From Cerioporus squamosus (taxonomy: Eukaryota > Basidiomycota > Agaricomycetes > Polyporales > Polyporaceae), in assembly GCA_022592435.1 (NCBI GenBank), contig JABYQS010000109.1:1-64000 (forward strand): a stretch of 64,000 nt of DNA, written 5' to 3'. Position numbers and translations under genes: made by a program. The notes beneath the pieces were generated by a model. The model was not told the origin of the DNA. It saw only the letters and a program-made list of their open reading frames with translations, and did no database searches. Position 1 is the first letter of the stretch, and each line of letters begins with the position of its first letter. This document shows, in pieces, positions 46,803 to 57,150 of the stretch.

Positions 46803-47069
46803 TACGTGCGTATGCATATAATAGGTCCCCTTCATGTTATGATGTTGTTACAATACCCGATGCTACCCTCAGCCTGTCTAGGAGACGTCGTTTTGCTATG
46901 AAGTCTAGATCTGGCACTACCTCCCAATAGGATCGCTATCTCGATCGCTCGCTTGGGCACGTGCCGAGCGGACTTCCCAGGTCGCCGATCAACTGCTGAA
47001 ACGCCCCGTCAATCCAGCGGATTTCCCAGGATTCTCTCCCGTCTTTCTGCCACGTAACACTTGGACAAG

Positions 47070-48562
47070 ATGCGCAGAAAGGGCTACGAGGTCTGGATAG
47101 CCCTTGAGGGCCAAGCTCTCCAAGAGTTCCAGATCAGGCTGGAGAATGGCGGTCGCAAAGTAGCCTGTTTCATTCCTAGCGAGACTGGAAAGGTGTGTCA
47201 CCGTGGTGTGGAGGAGCAGTGAGCGTGTGCTGACATATAGATATACAGTGCTTTTCCATCCACTGTTCTGACCTCGTGCAACAAAGCTTCTTTTCGATGG
47301 AAGTCACCTTGGACGGTCGTTTTGGTGGTCGTACGTTGTGTGCTCCGGGATCGACCTCCAAGCGAGACGGGTTGAGAACTTCAGAGACGATGTTGAGGCG
47401 ATATCAGTTCGCGGAGGTCTTGACTACCGGTACGGCTTCCTCGTTCTAACTTCTGGATGCTACGATGTACGAGTACAGTGGCTGACTGCCCATGCGTGAT
47501 AGATGCCGACGCGTCGTTGTCTGATACCACTGACCTGGGGACGATCGAGGTGGCTCTCATGCGCAGATATCCGGGCAGCCGGGACATACCCTTCCAAGCA
47601 TGGTCATTGCCGGGCGTAGGGACCATCAGCGAAAGGGCAAAGACGATGGGTGTACAGCAGGTCACGTGCGTAACTCGCCTTCGAAGCCTCGACTTTTCTG
47701 AGTTGTCGTGCAGGCTCGGTGAGGAAGTCACCGTCGACGGACCCGGAGTTATGCAGGAAGCTCTTCCACTTCATCCTGCCGAGGGCTGCTTTGTCACTTT
47801 CGTGTTCCGTTACAGACCTCTTGGTGGGTTGTGTGTTCGTCCGCGTCTTCAGCAACACACTCACGAACTCGTCTCTGACAGCCATCTTGCAAGCACAAGG
47901 AATCGCGCCGCTGCAGCCCCGGACCGAGTCCGGGGAGGACTCGCGCCGCTGTGTCATAGTTGTCGATCCAGCCCCTTCAAACCAGGTCGTGCAGTCGCGT
48001 TTATCTGTGCCTGCACCCGACCACGGCGGCCCTGTGTCAGCTCCCGGCATTGTCAGCGTCCCGACCCAGGGATCCAGCCTTGGAAGTGTCTCCGAGAGGG
48101 GTGCTGGCGAAGGCAAGAGGCCGGCTGAGGCTTCCGGAGACGAGACCGACACAGAGGAGCAGACCGTCGAGTCCTTACTCAGGCCAACGAAGAGAGCTCG
48201 GCTAGGGGAGACCCCGACCGGTCGACTAATCGACTGCACTGTGGACGGTTCGGACGAGGAGTCGGAACTGGACACACTGAAGGCGGGCGTTGAGTCATTG
48301 AAGGTGAGTTCGTTCGGGTGCCCCGTTCTATCACTGTTCCCTCATCATGTCCCTCAAAATGCGACAGGCTCAGCTGAAGCGGATGGAGGGCCAGATTAGC
48401 AGCATTGAGAAGACACGACGATCCTCTCGGTCGCGATGGATGCAGGCGGGGCGCGGACCCGCATCCCCTCGCGTGAAGAAAGAGGAATGGGAGCCTCCGA
48501 CCTTAGACGTGAAAAGGGAGATGATTACGGAGGGGGTCATCGACCTAACGCTTGCCGACTGA
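47070..48562 (+). CDS. DUF7918-like protein
   Basis: Six exons are predicted: 47070-47192, 47249-47429, 47503-47665, 47714-47823, 47882-48303 and 48368-48562, giving 397 residues with consistent phases. The N-terminal ~190 residues form a beta-rich domain (YEVWIALEGQALQEFQIRL, KVACFIPSETGKCFSIH, LGTIEVALMRRYPG, GCFVTFVFRYRPL) like the uncharacterised DUF7918 family of basidiomycetes. The C-terminal half is disordered and acidic. It holds a KRAR-type basic patch that could be a nuclear signal and ends in IDLTLAD, which resembles a SUMO-interacting motif. Function is unknown. It converges with the zinc-cluster gene. Confidence 0.7.
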
Positions 48563-48963
48563 GTCCCTGGTGTGTTCTTGCGTCCAACGACGAGCATTTG
48601 CTTTCCGAGCATGGCTTGTAACAGACTAGTTTCCTTTTGCTACTTGGCGAACTCATGCGGGCTGAGGCAAATACCACACGATACATCAGATCGACTAATC
48701 GCTGACTGGGTACATAGCGATACAAGATTGAATCCAAGTGCGATAAAAATCTATGTCAGTCCAGGTATCTATGATGGAGGCACCAGCCTGGGGCGAATAG
48801 TGTGAGCGAATAAGTAGTAAATACGTCGCACCGCGCGGAGTATGTAGTATAGATAGCAAGTGAAGGCTGAGACTCTGCGTCCTCGGCAGTTCCGAAGCCT
48901 GTCAGTCTGCCAATACGTGTGGGAAGTCTCCACGGACAATATCGTTCACCATCATCCAGAGAG
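48563..48963. other. Convergent intergenic spacer
   Basis: No gene is seen. It is relatively A/T-rich and should contain the 3' UTRs of the two converging genes. Confidence 0.4.
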
Positions 48964-49720
48964 TCAAGCTCGTGGCTCCCTTGCGGGACGTACCCAGTCG
49001 CAGCATGTGTCCGCCCGACCGTTCCTTATACACGGCCAACAGGGTCGCATGTCTTCACACGTCTTGCGCGTGCTATGACAGTAATCGCACTGAGATACGG
49101 TGCAATCAGCTCTCAAACTTGCGTCAGCACTCGAGCCGTAGAACATACCGCGATTTTGGCTCTCTTCTTCCGCCTCGTGGGGGCAGCGGAGGCATCCTGT
49201 TGCGCGGACGCCGCTACGAAAGAAGGCGCACCAATCTGTAACATATCGGAAGGAGTGCCAAGACGAGGGGCGAGGGGCGTGCTGGACTCCGTATACTGGA
49301 ATCCGGTCGACGCTGGCAACAGCAATGAAGGACCGGACGTGATGCCCCCTAAATCGTGGTAGGTCGGCTGCGTTGAATTCGTCCACGGGCTGTTGACGAT
49401 AGATAGAAACGCGCCGGGATCAATGAATGATTGCGCTGGGTGGTCCTGCGGCTGCTCAGCGCGGAGCAAGCCCTGGAGAACCTCGTTGATGACCCTCAGC
49501 TGCTCCTGCCATTCTGACTCAAGATGACTTCTTCGTTAATATGGGAGATAGACGTTCGTTAGATGATGAGGGAGTACTTACCGAGGAGAACGGAAAGGGG
49601 GATTGTCACATACTGACCATCCGCCTGAGCTGAGACTAGACCCGGCGGCTGCTGTGATGGAACGACGAGACGACCTGCGGCCCCATGGTATGTTGCAGAG
49701 TGAGACGCAGGACCATCCAT
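48964..49720 (-). CDS. Small protein with a C-terminal Zn(II)2Cys6 cluster
   Basis: Three minus-strand exons, 49720-49582, 49513-49149 and 49089-48964, encode 209 residues with matching phases. Introns are 68 nt (CTAAC branch) and 59 nt (CTGAC branch). The zinc cluster follows a basic KKRAKIA and has Cys 169, 172, 179, 185, 188 and 197, spacing C-x2-C-x6-C-x5-C-x2-C-x8-C, as in fungal Gal4-type DNA-binding domains. The N-terminal half has a short helix (LLEWQEQLRVINEVLQGLL, ~45-63) that might dimerise, then a Ser/Thr/Pro-rich linker. In most family members the cluster is N-terminal and an activation region follows; here only ~12 residues follow it. A role as a sequence-specific regulator is inferred. 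Confidence 0.75.
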
Positions 49721-50699
49721 GAGAAGGGCGATGAGCTGAGGGACCGGCGGAGGCTTATAAGGGTCCCATAGGTAATGGAGAAAGAGCAGCTATGGCGTTG
49801 AATACTTCGCGATTGGCTTGTAATAGGGACTCACAGATACTACTCTTCGGGACACATTGGGCCACCTGTCCCCATGGATGATTAAATCTGTCCACGATGC
49901 CAGACAACATGATACACATCTTGGAAGTAACATAGAAGCAAGGCCAACTTGCGGCGAGGAGTATACGATGAGGGTACTCGGGACCTCGTCTCATTGACGA
50001 CAGTTTGGGGCCACCTTGTGGCCTAGCTGAGTGCCGCGGAAGCGTGTTTACAACGCAGAGTCCATAAGATTCTGAATGAAACAAACGAGGGTGCAGTAGG
50101 GTGCAGTGCCGCTATCATCACGATGGCCGTGGTGAGATTGCAAAGGAGCGCAACGCCGAAGGGTGCAAGAGGCCATGAGCGTGTCATACCTGCGGCAGGA
50201 AGGCTGATCCACGTTGTTACTGTGGTCTTCGAGAGCTTCTCCGCAGATATAGGCAACACGGAAACCGCGCGGAACGCAGGGACAGCTGTCAATGAGTGGA
50301 AAGAACAATAGGCGTACCGTATAATGGTTGCAATCACGGCGCAGAGTCCAGACATGCTGCTCGAGACTTGCGATCGAAGACGCCTCTGCCTAACCGCGAC
50401 TGTAACCTACGGATCCGACATGAGGCTCTGAGAGTTCGCCCGACACTCATAGAACCACTAATCGCTACGGTTGTGCCACGATCCCTGTCGAAGACAATGC
50501 CAGTGGCCGCACTCAGCTGCACACATTCCATGGCACTGAAAGGAAGATCGACTGTTCATTCTGTTTGGCAGGCTTTTCCAGTAGTGCGATCATGACAGAT
50601 TGCTTGCGGGAGACCAGCACGAAATGAGGAGGTGACAAGCAGTTGGTGACAAGTTCGAGCTGAGCCCCAGCTGAGCCTGAGTACAAATCCGAGGACGCC
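49721..50699. other. Intergenic region with a possible degraded membrane-protein gene
   Basis: No intact gene is supported. On the minus strand, 50355-50023 reads as a hydrophobic frame described separately. Confidence 0.3.
50023..50355 (-). pseudogene. Possible remnant of a serpentine membrane-protein gene
   Basis: The frame encodes WPLAPFGVALLCNLTTAIVMI followed after a gap by RIL and, in another frame, MDSAL. This loosely recalls the transmembrane segment and RILMESGA-type motif of multi-span DUF6533/6534-like proteins of mushroom fungi. No continuous gene can be assembled, so if real it is decayed. Chance hydrophobicity is a fair alternative. Confidence 0.25.
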
Positions 50700-51358
50700 G
50701 CCTGCCGCCGCGCCAAGCTCGCCTGCCTGTGCCGGTGCACATCCCGCTCACTCCCTTCCCCACGGTGGAGCTCGCTTCGAACACACTGGCCGCTATCGAG
50801 ACCGCGCTGGCGCAGCATCTGTATGACTCTGTTGCCGACTCCGAGCGGCTGCCCCTCCTTCGAATCCGTTTTGCTCGACTCCCCCAGCCCCCGCAGCTCC
50901 GCCACGTATGTGCGCAGCAACCGTACCTGGCCGTCAAGCACAACGAGCATAGGGAGGCGATGGTTCGCCTGCTCACCTCCGAACACAAACTTGCCGTCGA
51001 GGAGCTCCGCCGAGTTCCCTCTTCCGAGGCTGTCCCCCTGCATCGTCGGATCTGTCGTTTTTGTCGTCGGCGTGGGGCGGTAGAGGACGAGGTCCATGTA
51101 TTAGTAGTGTGCGAGGATGAGAGGCTGGAAAGACGTCGGTATGAGCTCTATGCGTTCATCCGCGGATCACTGTACCCGGACCTGCATAAGATCCGACGCC
51201 GCCACTCCCCCGCTGCGTTCTTGAATTTCCTCCTATCGCGAGACAAACTCCTCCCCACCTTTGCGCATTACGTTTATGACGTCTTCGAGCTAGTCGACTT
51301 AGTCCCGATGCTACGTATTCCTAGTGATGAAGTACTACAGACTTTCCAACCTTAATGT
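50700..51358 (+). pseudogene. 3' remnant of a LINE-like element (RT C-terminal zinc region)
   Basis: A 208-codon open frame ends at 51355 but has only a GTG near its 5' end. It carries CRFC followed by VEDEVHVLVVC (about 51054-51113), resembling the zinc-binding C-terminal region of basidiomycete LINE reverse transcriptases. The helical sequence after it is of the type that follows such motifs. No RT or endonuclease sequence is found upstream and no A tail follows, so it looks like a truncated fragment of a family different from the two full-size LINEs. Confidence 0.45.
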
Positions 51359-52207
51359 GGTACCTGCTGTATCTACCGTCACTACACATGCGCACGTCTA
51401 CAGGATGTCATGAATCACCTGTTCGCTGGCTGGTGCAAACCTGTGAGAACTGACGTGCTCTGCTGGGCCGCTCTCTCTCAGACTACCACTTGACTACACT
51501 TGACCTGCTTGTCCCGCCGCCCGCCACTCCTTCTCCTTTCCTCTCTGGCGTATTAGTGCACCGCTGCCCTACTGCGAAAGCGGCACGATACCTTATAGTA
51601 TGCACGTGGGAGGGACATCCAAGGCGAGCAGCTCTGATTCCTCTGTCATCTAACTAGAGTCCGCAGTCGGTCTGGGATGTGCGCTGCCCTTTGGGGGACT
51701 GGGCGCTAGCGCGGTCTCAGCCTGACTAAAACTTGCCTCCTCCTCCTCCTCCTCCTGTGCGTCCGGCATTCCCCGGAGATAGATACGCGCCCATGGCCGT
51801 ATGCATCCTGGTTTGGTTCGGAACCCAACCAACCACTGCCAGCACGAGCCGCGCTCGATTCTAAGCTGCCTCTGCCAGCGCAAAGTAAATGTTCCAATCC
51901 TGACTACGGACCCTGTCGCCTCTGAGCCGCATCACAACATCGGTACCAGTTTGCCACCGGCTGGGTGCTAGCCGTCCCTGATGCTCTGCCCAGCGGCTTC
52001 GGATTGCACTGTCAATCCGGTTCAATGCAGGTACACTGTTTTCTGAGGTGTTTCGTTCTCTCCTAAAGTCAAAGAAAGGGTCCTTGAATGAATATATAAA
52101 GCTGTCGTTCTGTGCTGGATAGACCTCACTCAGCCTCACTCACTTCACCATACCAAACACGCTCTCCTACCACATTATCATACAGATCGACACGTGCAAT
52201 CGTCATC
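51359..52207. other. Intergenic region and promoter of the HAD phosphatase gene
   Basis: No gene is supported. A CTCCTCCTCCTCCTCCTCCT trinucleotide run lies near 51737. A TATA box is at 52093-52100. Confidence 0.4.
52093..52100 (+). promoter_or_regulatory. TATA box of the HAD phosphatase gene
   Basis: TATATAAA lies 108 bases before the start codon, with a C/A-rich presumed transcription start region in between. Confidence 0.6.
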
Positions 52208-53307
52208 ATGAGCAAAGTTGGTGGACTTGAGACGATTTTCTTTGCCGACGCCGTCCTCTTTGATATGGTGAGCACACCTTTCCTGCCCATTTCGAGGTCA
52301 TCGCACACATGCTGATGACAAACACCAGGACGGTACGCTGACCGACTCCATCTCCGCCGTCGAGGCCGCATGGGGCAAGGTCGCGCAGGACATTGGGCAG
52401 GACCCGGCACATGTCATCGCCGCGACGCACGGCAAGCGCGCCGTGGACAACCTCGCGCAGTTTAAGCCGCACATCAAAGCGCACGAGATGGACGACGAAG
52501 TCCAGGCGTTCGAGGAGAGCATCCTCTTCTTCGCCGACGCGTACAACACGCACGGCCCGGGTTCGCCGGGCAACACTCCTCAGAAGGCGCGCTCGCCGCT
52601 CTCGTCTGGCGAAGCGACGCCTGCGCTCTCGCCCGCTACCACGAGCTCGACTCCCCGTTCTTCATTCTCCTCGAGCGACCAAGAGTATGAGAGCACCTCT
52701 CGTCGACCGTCGTTCATGACCCGCGTCAGCACACGTCTCGCCCTCCTCAGCGGGCACGACAATGTCATGGTCGAGGAGGCAGTTGATGACGAGTTCGAAG
52801 AGGACTGGCGGGCCAGCCTCTCGAAGGAGCAGTTCAATGCCTGGCAGATCGAGGCGTGCGTTGTTGACCGCGCCGTCCGCATTCTCCCTGGTGTGAAGAA
52901 GCTCATGGACTCTCTTCCTGAGGGACGCTATGCTGTGGCCACCTCTGGAGCGAAGACTTACGGTACGTTCCCTGAATTCTCCCCTCATGTGCCTTCGAAA
53001 CTGACACTGGCGCATTTCCCTAGCCTACGGGTGCATGACTCGTGTCGGCATCACGCCTCCTCCAGTCACCATCACCGCTGACGACAAGCGACTCAAGGCG
53101 GGCAAGCCTGCTCCCGACCCCTTCCTGCTCGCGGCGAATGAGCTCGGCTTCGACGCGAGCCGCTGCGTCGTCTTTGAGGACTCGCCCTCCGGTATCAAGG
53201 CTGGCGTTGCTTCCGGGGCGACCGTCATCGCGGTCTGCACGAGCCACGAGCGGTCGAAGATCGAGCACATCAGGAAAAACCGCCCGCCATTATTAGTTCT
53301 AATTTAG
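52208..53307 (+). CDS. HAD-family sugar/glycerol phosphatase, 3' end displaced by a transposon
   Basis: Exons are 52208-52267, 52329-52962 and 53024 onward. HAD motif I (FDMDGTLTDS) is split by intron 1. The cap region carries a Ser/Thr-rich disordered insert of ~60 residues (from GPGSPGN). Motif II region is VATSGAK, then KAGKPAPDPF with the motif III Lys and FEDSPSGIKAG for metal binding. This is the DOG/GPP type, hydrolysing 2-deoxyglucose-6-phosphate or glycerol phosphate. At codon HIS (53266-53268) a Plavaka-type transposon begins. The frame then runs 13 codons into the element and stops at 53305-53307. The original final 28 codons are at 60560-60646. Since catalytic motifs precede the break, the truncated enzyme may still fold. 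Confidence 0.88.
53269..53286 (+). repeat. Left terminal inverted repeat of the Plavaka element
   Basis: It begins ATCAGGAAAAACCGCCCG. Twelve bases match the right end perfectly, with further matches after two differences. Confidence 0.88.
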
Positions 53308-53434
53308 ATAGGTCTCGGATCTAACGGCCAGATAATAGACTAAGTTCTTATAATGGGCCTAATCGTGAGCTCATGGCTCCTCGTCTTCAACTAATGATGA
53401 TCAGAGTATGACATTCAATATAAGAGCAGTATAA

Positions 53435-56400
53435 CTAGTACATCAGCTTGTACATATGACGGTCCGAGAAAGCGTTGACGTAGAATGCTGGAGATGAATC
53501 GAGTACGTTGTGCGTAGTCCAATCTCGCGGTACAACAGCTCCGAACTCGGGCAGGAGATGACAACTACGTTCCAACTGTTCTATCGGGATGATACTAGCT
53601 AATCGTGTGCGGCCGCGAAGAGATCGCTTCACCTTATAGAGTCCGTGATGGGCGGAGGCCTGCGTAAAATCAGTGAACCACTCGACATATGCTAAATGCT
53701 GCGGCCATTGCGCCGGTGCGAGTTGCGGGAAGAGGTCTCGCATCCCCTTGTCCGGAATCTTGAAGACAAGGTGGACCTGACCAACGCAAAAGCCTGATGC
53801 AGGTGCAAGTGTCAGTACATACAACATGCTGCGGGCTAAATACGACTTACGACGAATGCTAGCAGGATCTGCACCTGGGACACGTACAAGCGCAGTGTCG
53901 AAGCGTCCAGGAACATCATCTCCATGTTTGTTCTTGCGCGCTGGCCGGCAGTGGATGACATCGCGCATCTCGGACCCAGGAAAGCCGTGCGGATCGTCCA
54001 GCGAGAACTTGACCTTGTGGAAGGCAGGGATCTTGTTGAAGTTGAAATATACGCTGGCTGACGCACGTTCGAGCTGCGCCTGTGTGTACTCCGGGTGATT
54101 CTGCTGGACGACAAAGCGCGACAGGGCGTCGCGGAAGTATGTGGCTCCATAGCGCTCGCCAAGAAGTTCGACCTTCACCGCTTTGGCAGACGCATGGCGC
54201 GTCATCTGGATGCGTCGTTTGAGCTTGTCGCGAGGCTCTGATGGGCGACCGCCCGGATGACGCTGTCGCCTGGCGGCCTTGGGGAGCGGGCGGGTTACCC
54301 TAGCGTGGGCAACACGAGTGGTGGCAACAGGAGATGCAGATAGACCAGAGGCGGGCGAGGAGGGTGAGGGAAGAGCGTTGCGAGGGGGACGAGTCGTTGC
54401 TGGAGAGGTAAAAGTCGACGCGCGGAGTTGCCATTCAATGAACTTCTCGTGCCTGAGGATCTTCTCGCGTCGTTCGAGCCACTTGGTCATTTGCATGAGC
54501 TCGTCCTTCTTGTTGGTCGCACGGTACGCATCTTTAGCCATGTCGATGTGAAGGCGTTCGGAGTATTGCGTGTCGTAGTTGTCCGTGGTACCATAGAACT
54601 CAATAGAACGTCGGTAGTGTTCGAGTGAATGGAGCTTCGGCAGATGAAAATGCTCGCGGATGCCGAGGTCGACAAAGATCGACTTGTTGGCATGGAAGGC
54701 CTCGAGTGCCTCGTCGAGCAAGCGGAGAGTGCGGGAGGTGTGAGTGGTGTACTGCGCGAGGTAGAGGAAGTCGAGGATGGCCCTGGTCGCGCGCACCAAT
54801 CGAGCGGGGGATGCGCCATCAGGGAGAGTCAAGCCGATGATCAAGCCAAGCAGGATTCGGCAGATATCCTGATGTTCTTTGCCAGTGACACGCGAGAGAT
54901 TCGAAAGCCCTTTGGCAAAGTGCCGCAGGTGGTGATTCGGGGGAAGTCGTCGACATCGAGCGTCGATCTCATCCTTGCCGAATGCATCCTGGAGCCAGCC
55001 AAGCAGATGCTTGACGACACCCTGGTAAAGCTGGTGCAACACGTCCGGGGTGATGGCGTAGTAGATGTTCGTGTACGGTAGCATAGACCAGAACGGCTGC
55101 GCGAGCGGCTTGACGCCGGCCTCCTCGCACGCCTTCTTGAATGCGCGTGGGCCTTCATCGAGCGTGTCGAGCGCATCGAGTACCTTCCCGAGGTCCCGAA
55201 GTGGTCTCGCGGTGTCGCAGGTGTCACCCACCTCATCCCGAGGGATAGGGCACTTCGGGCATTCCCCAGTCTTGCACCCTGTGACGAGTACTTGCTCTGG
55301 GTAATCCCCGATGTATACGGCGAGTATCGGGTGTCCACGGCGCACGACACCATCCCCGCTAGCGATCGGCATACCGGTTCGGCTGGCCTCAGCCAGGGGC
55401 TCCAGCACGCGTGACAGGCAAGCATGGAAAAGGTTAGCGAGCATCCGTCGCCTCGCGGCCTTGTTCGTGATGTGCAGGAGACGCGTGGTGGGGAGGTACG
55501 CCAGGAGGATCTGGCCTCGGCGGGAAGGCTTACAACGTATGTCCTTCAGGAGATTGCCGAGTGTCATGTATACAGGGTACGCAGATTTGTTGCCAAAGAC
55601 AGTGAGCTGTGTCTTGTCGGAGGAAATGATAATGGGGATGATTGTGGCGCCTGGCCGTGTCTTCTCGATCTCCTTCTGGATGTGACGGTCAGCGAACACA
55701 GCACGCAAAGGAGGGCGAACAGACGAGGCTCACCTGGGTGGCCCACCACCACTTGCCCGTATTCATGTCAAAATAGACACGTACCGTGCGGTCAGCATCT
55801 GCGTAGTGGCGCTCAGGTACGAGCAACAGAATCGGAGCGAACTCCGGGTCGCCGAACAGCGCCTCAACGCACTCGAGAGTGTCGCGGAAGTAAACCTCGA
55901 AAGGTTCACCCCCAACTACGATCTCCTCCCGCTGAAACCGGGGACGTGCGTTCGGGAGCTTCTTGTCGATGATCTCATTGAGCTCGCGCGAGGTCTTGAA
56001 GGAGAGTGAAAGCCTTTCAGCGACCTATGACAGGATGTTCAACACATGCTCACACTAAGGGGCACACATCTAGGCCAAGACTCACCTCCTCGATATCCAG
56101 TAACTCCGTGAAAGCTGTTGATCCCGCCCCACGAAGCTTCCCCCATCGCGCGACCTGCCAGTCCATGCGCGAAGCAAAAGGAGCATAGGGATTCCCGGTA
56201 TGATCGCCATCCACCACCGCGCGGTAGGCGTTGTACGTGGAAGCCGATGCTGCCTCCTCAGAGAAAGTGCCGGGCTTCATCGGCGCACCGGCCCTCTGAC
56301 TAGGGAAGCAAACGACATGGGTGTTGCGCTTTGCCGTCTGCTCGATGGTGTCGCGCTCGGCGCGGGAAGGGATCGCAGGGCCCCGAGGGGGCTCCTCTGC

Positions 56401-56808
56401 GGCGAGGGCACTGCCCGGAGGCTGAACGGAAGGAGTTTGGCGCGGTGGAGGTTCCCAGCCCTCGGGTGCAGAGACATCTTCTTCATCGGATTCCTCAGAC
56501 TCAGATGGACTTGGCCCTTCGGGTTCCTCTTGAACGGAGACATCGTCGAAGAAACTGGGGTCGTAGTCCCCAAAGAAGTCTCCTTCGAAGGGTATCGGGT
56601 CAACATCCATGTCAAAGTCGTCAAGGTTGGGCATGCGAGGGGGAGAGGCGGCATTGTCTGAGCCTTCGGGGGGAGTGTCATCAGCAGGTGCGCGCAGGAA
56701 CAAAGCCTTCAGAGCGGCACAAGCCGGTTTGCGAGTCTGTGAGATATGATGCGTGAAGCCCGAGGGAGTGAACTTCTTCTTGCATGCCGGGCAGACCTGG
56801 GTGACCAT
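53435..56808 (-). CDS. Plavaka-type (KDZ superfamily) transposase
   Basis: Four minus-strand exons, 56808-56086, 56024-55734, 55675-53851 and 53793-53435, give 1065 residues with all phases matching. The last intron is 57 nt and keeps the frame open. The N terminus has a zinc finger-like CPAC at residues 6-9 with His-His and Cys further on, followed by a long acidic linker. The catalytic region contains GECPKC, the YAITPDVLHQLYQGVVKHLL motif with a probable catalytic Asp, and YSERLHIDMAKDAYRATNKK, both hallmarks of Plavaka transposases. The enzyme would cut at the terminal repeats and move the element. The C-terminal ~350 residues are a separate domain of unknown role. No disabling change is seen. 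Confidence 0.92.
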
Positions 56809-57150
56809 GACGAGTGTGCAAGTGATTGATGCAGACGAAAGGACAGGGAAGACGAGCGTTGGGGAAGATGAAGGTACGCGCGCTTGATGACTTGGTTAAA
56901 CACTAGCCGCGAGCCCGCGGAAACAGCGCGGTCCCACGGGTCTTGCAATCCATCCAATCATCGCCGCGAAACATAAACTGTATAGTAGGAGAACCATTTG
57001 GAAGTCCGACGACATGAGCGCGGTTCTACAAGCCAAACAATAATTGCCAACTCACCCAAAACGAGCCCGAAGCCTAGCGCAGCCATCTCCTTCGCACCGA
57101 GAACCTCGTGTACCATCTTTCCCTATCAAGGTCATCAGCTCTCTGCTCTC
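56809..57150. promoter_or_regulatory. Divergent promoter region inside the Plavaka element
   Basis: These 342 bases separate the two start codons and must hold both promoters, so transposase and the DUF6532 gene may be co-expressed. No clear TATA box is seen. Confidence 0.5.
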
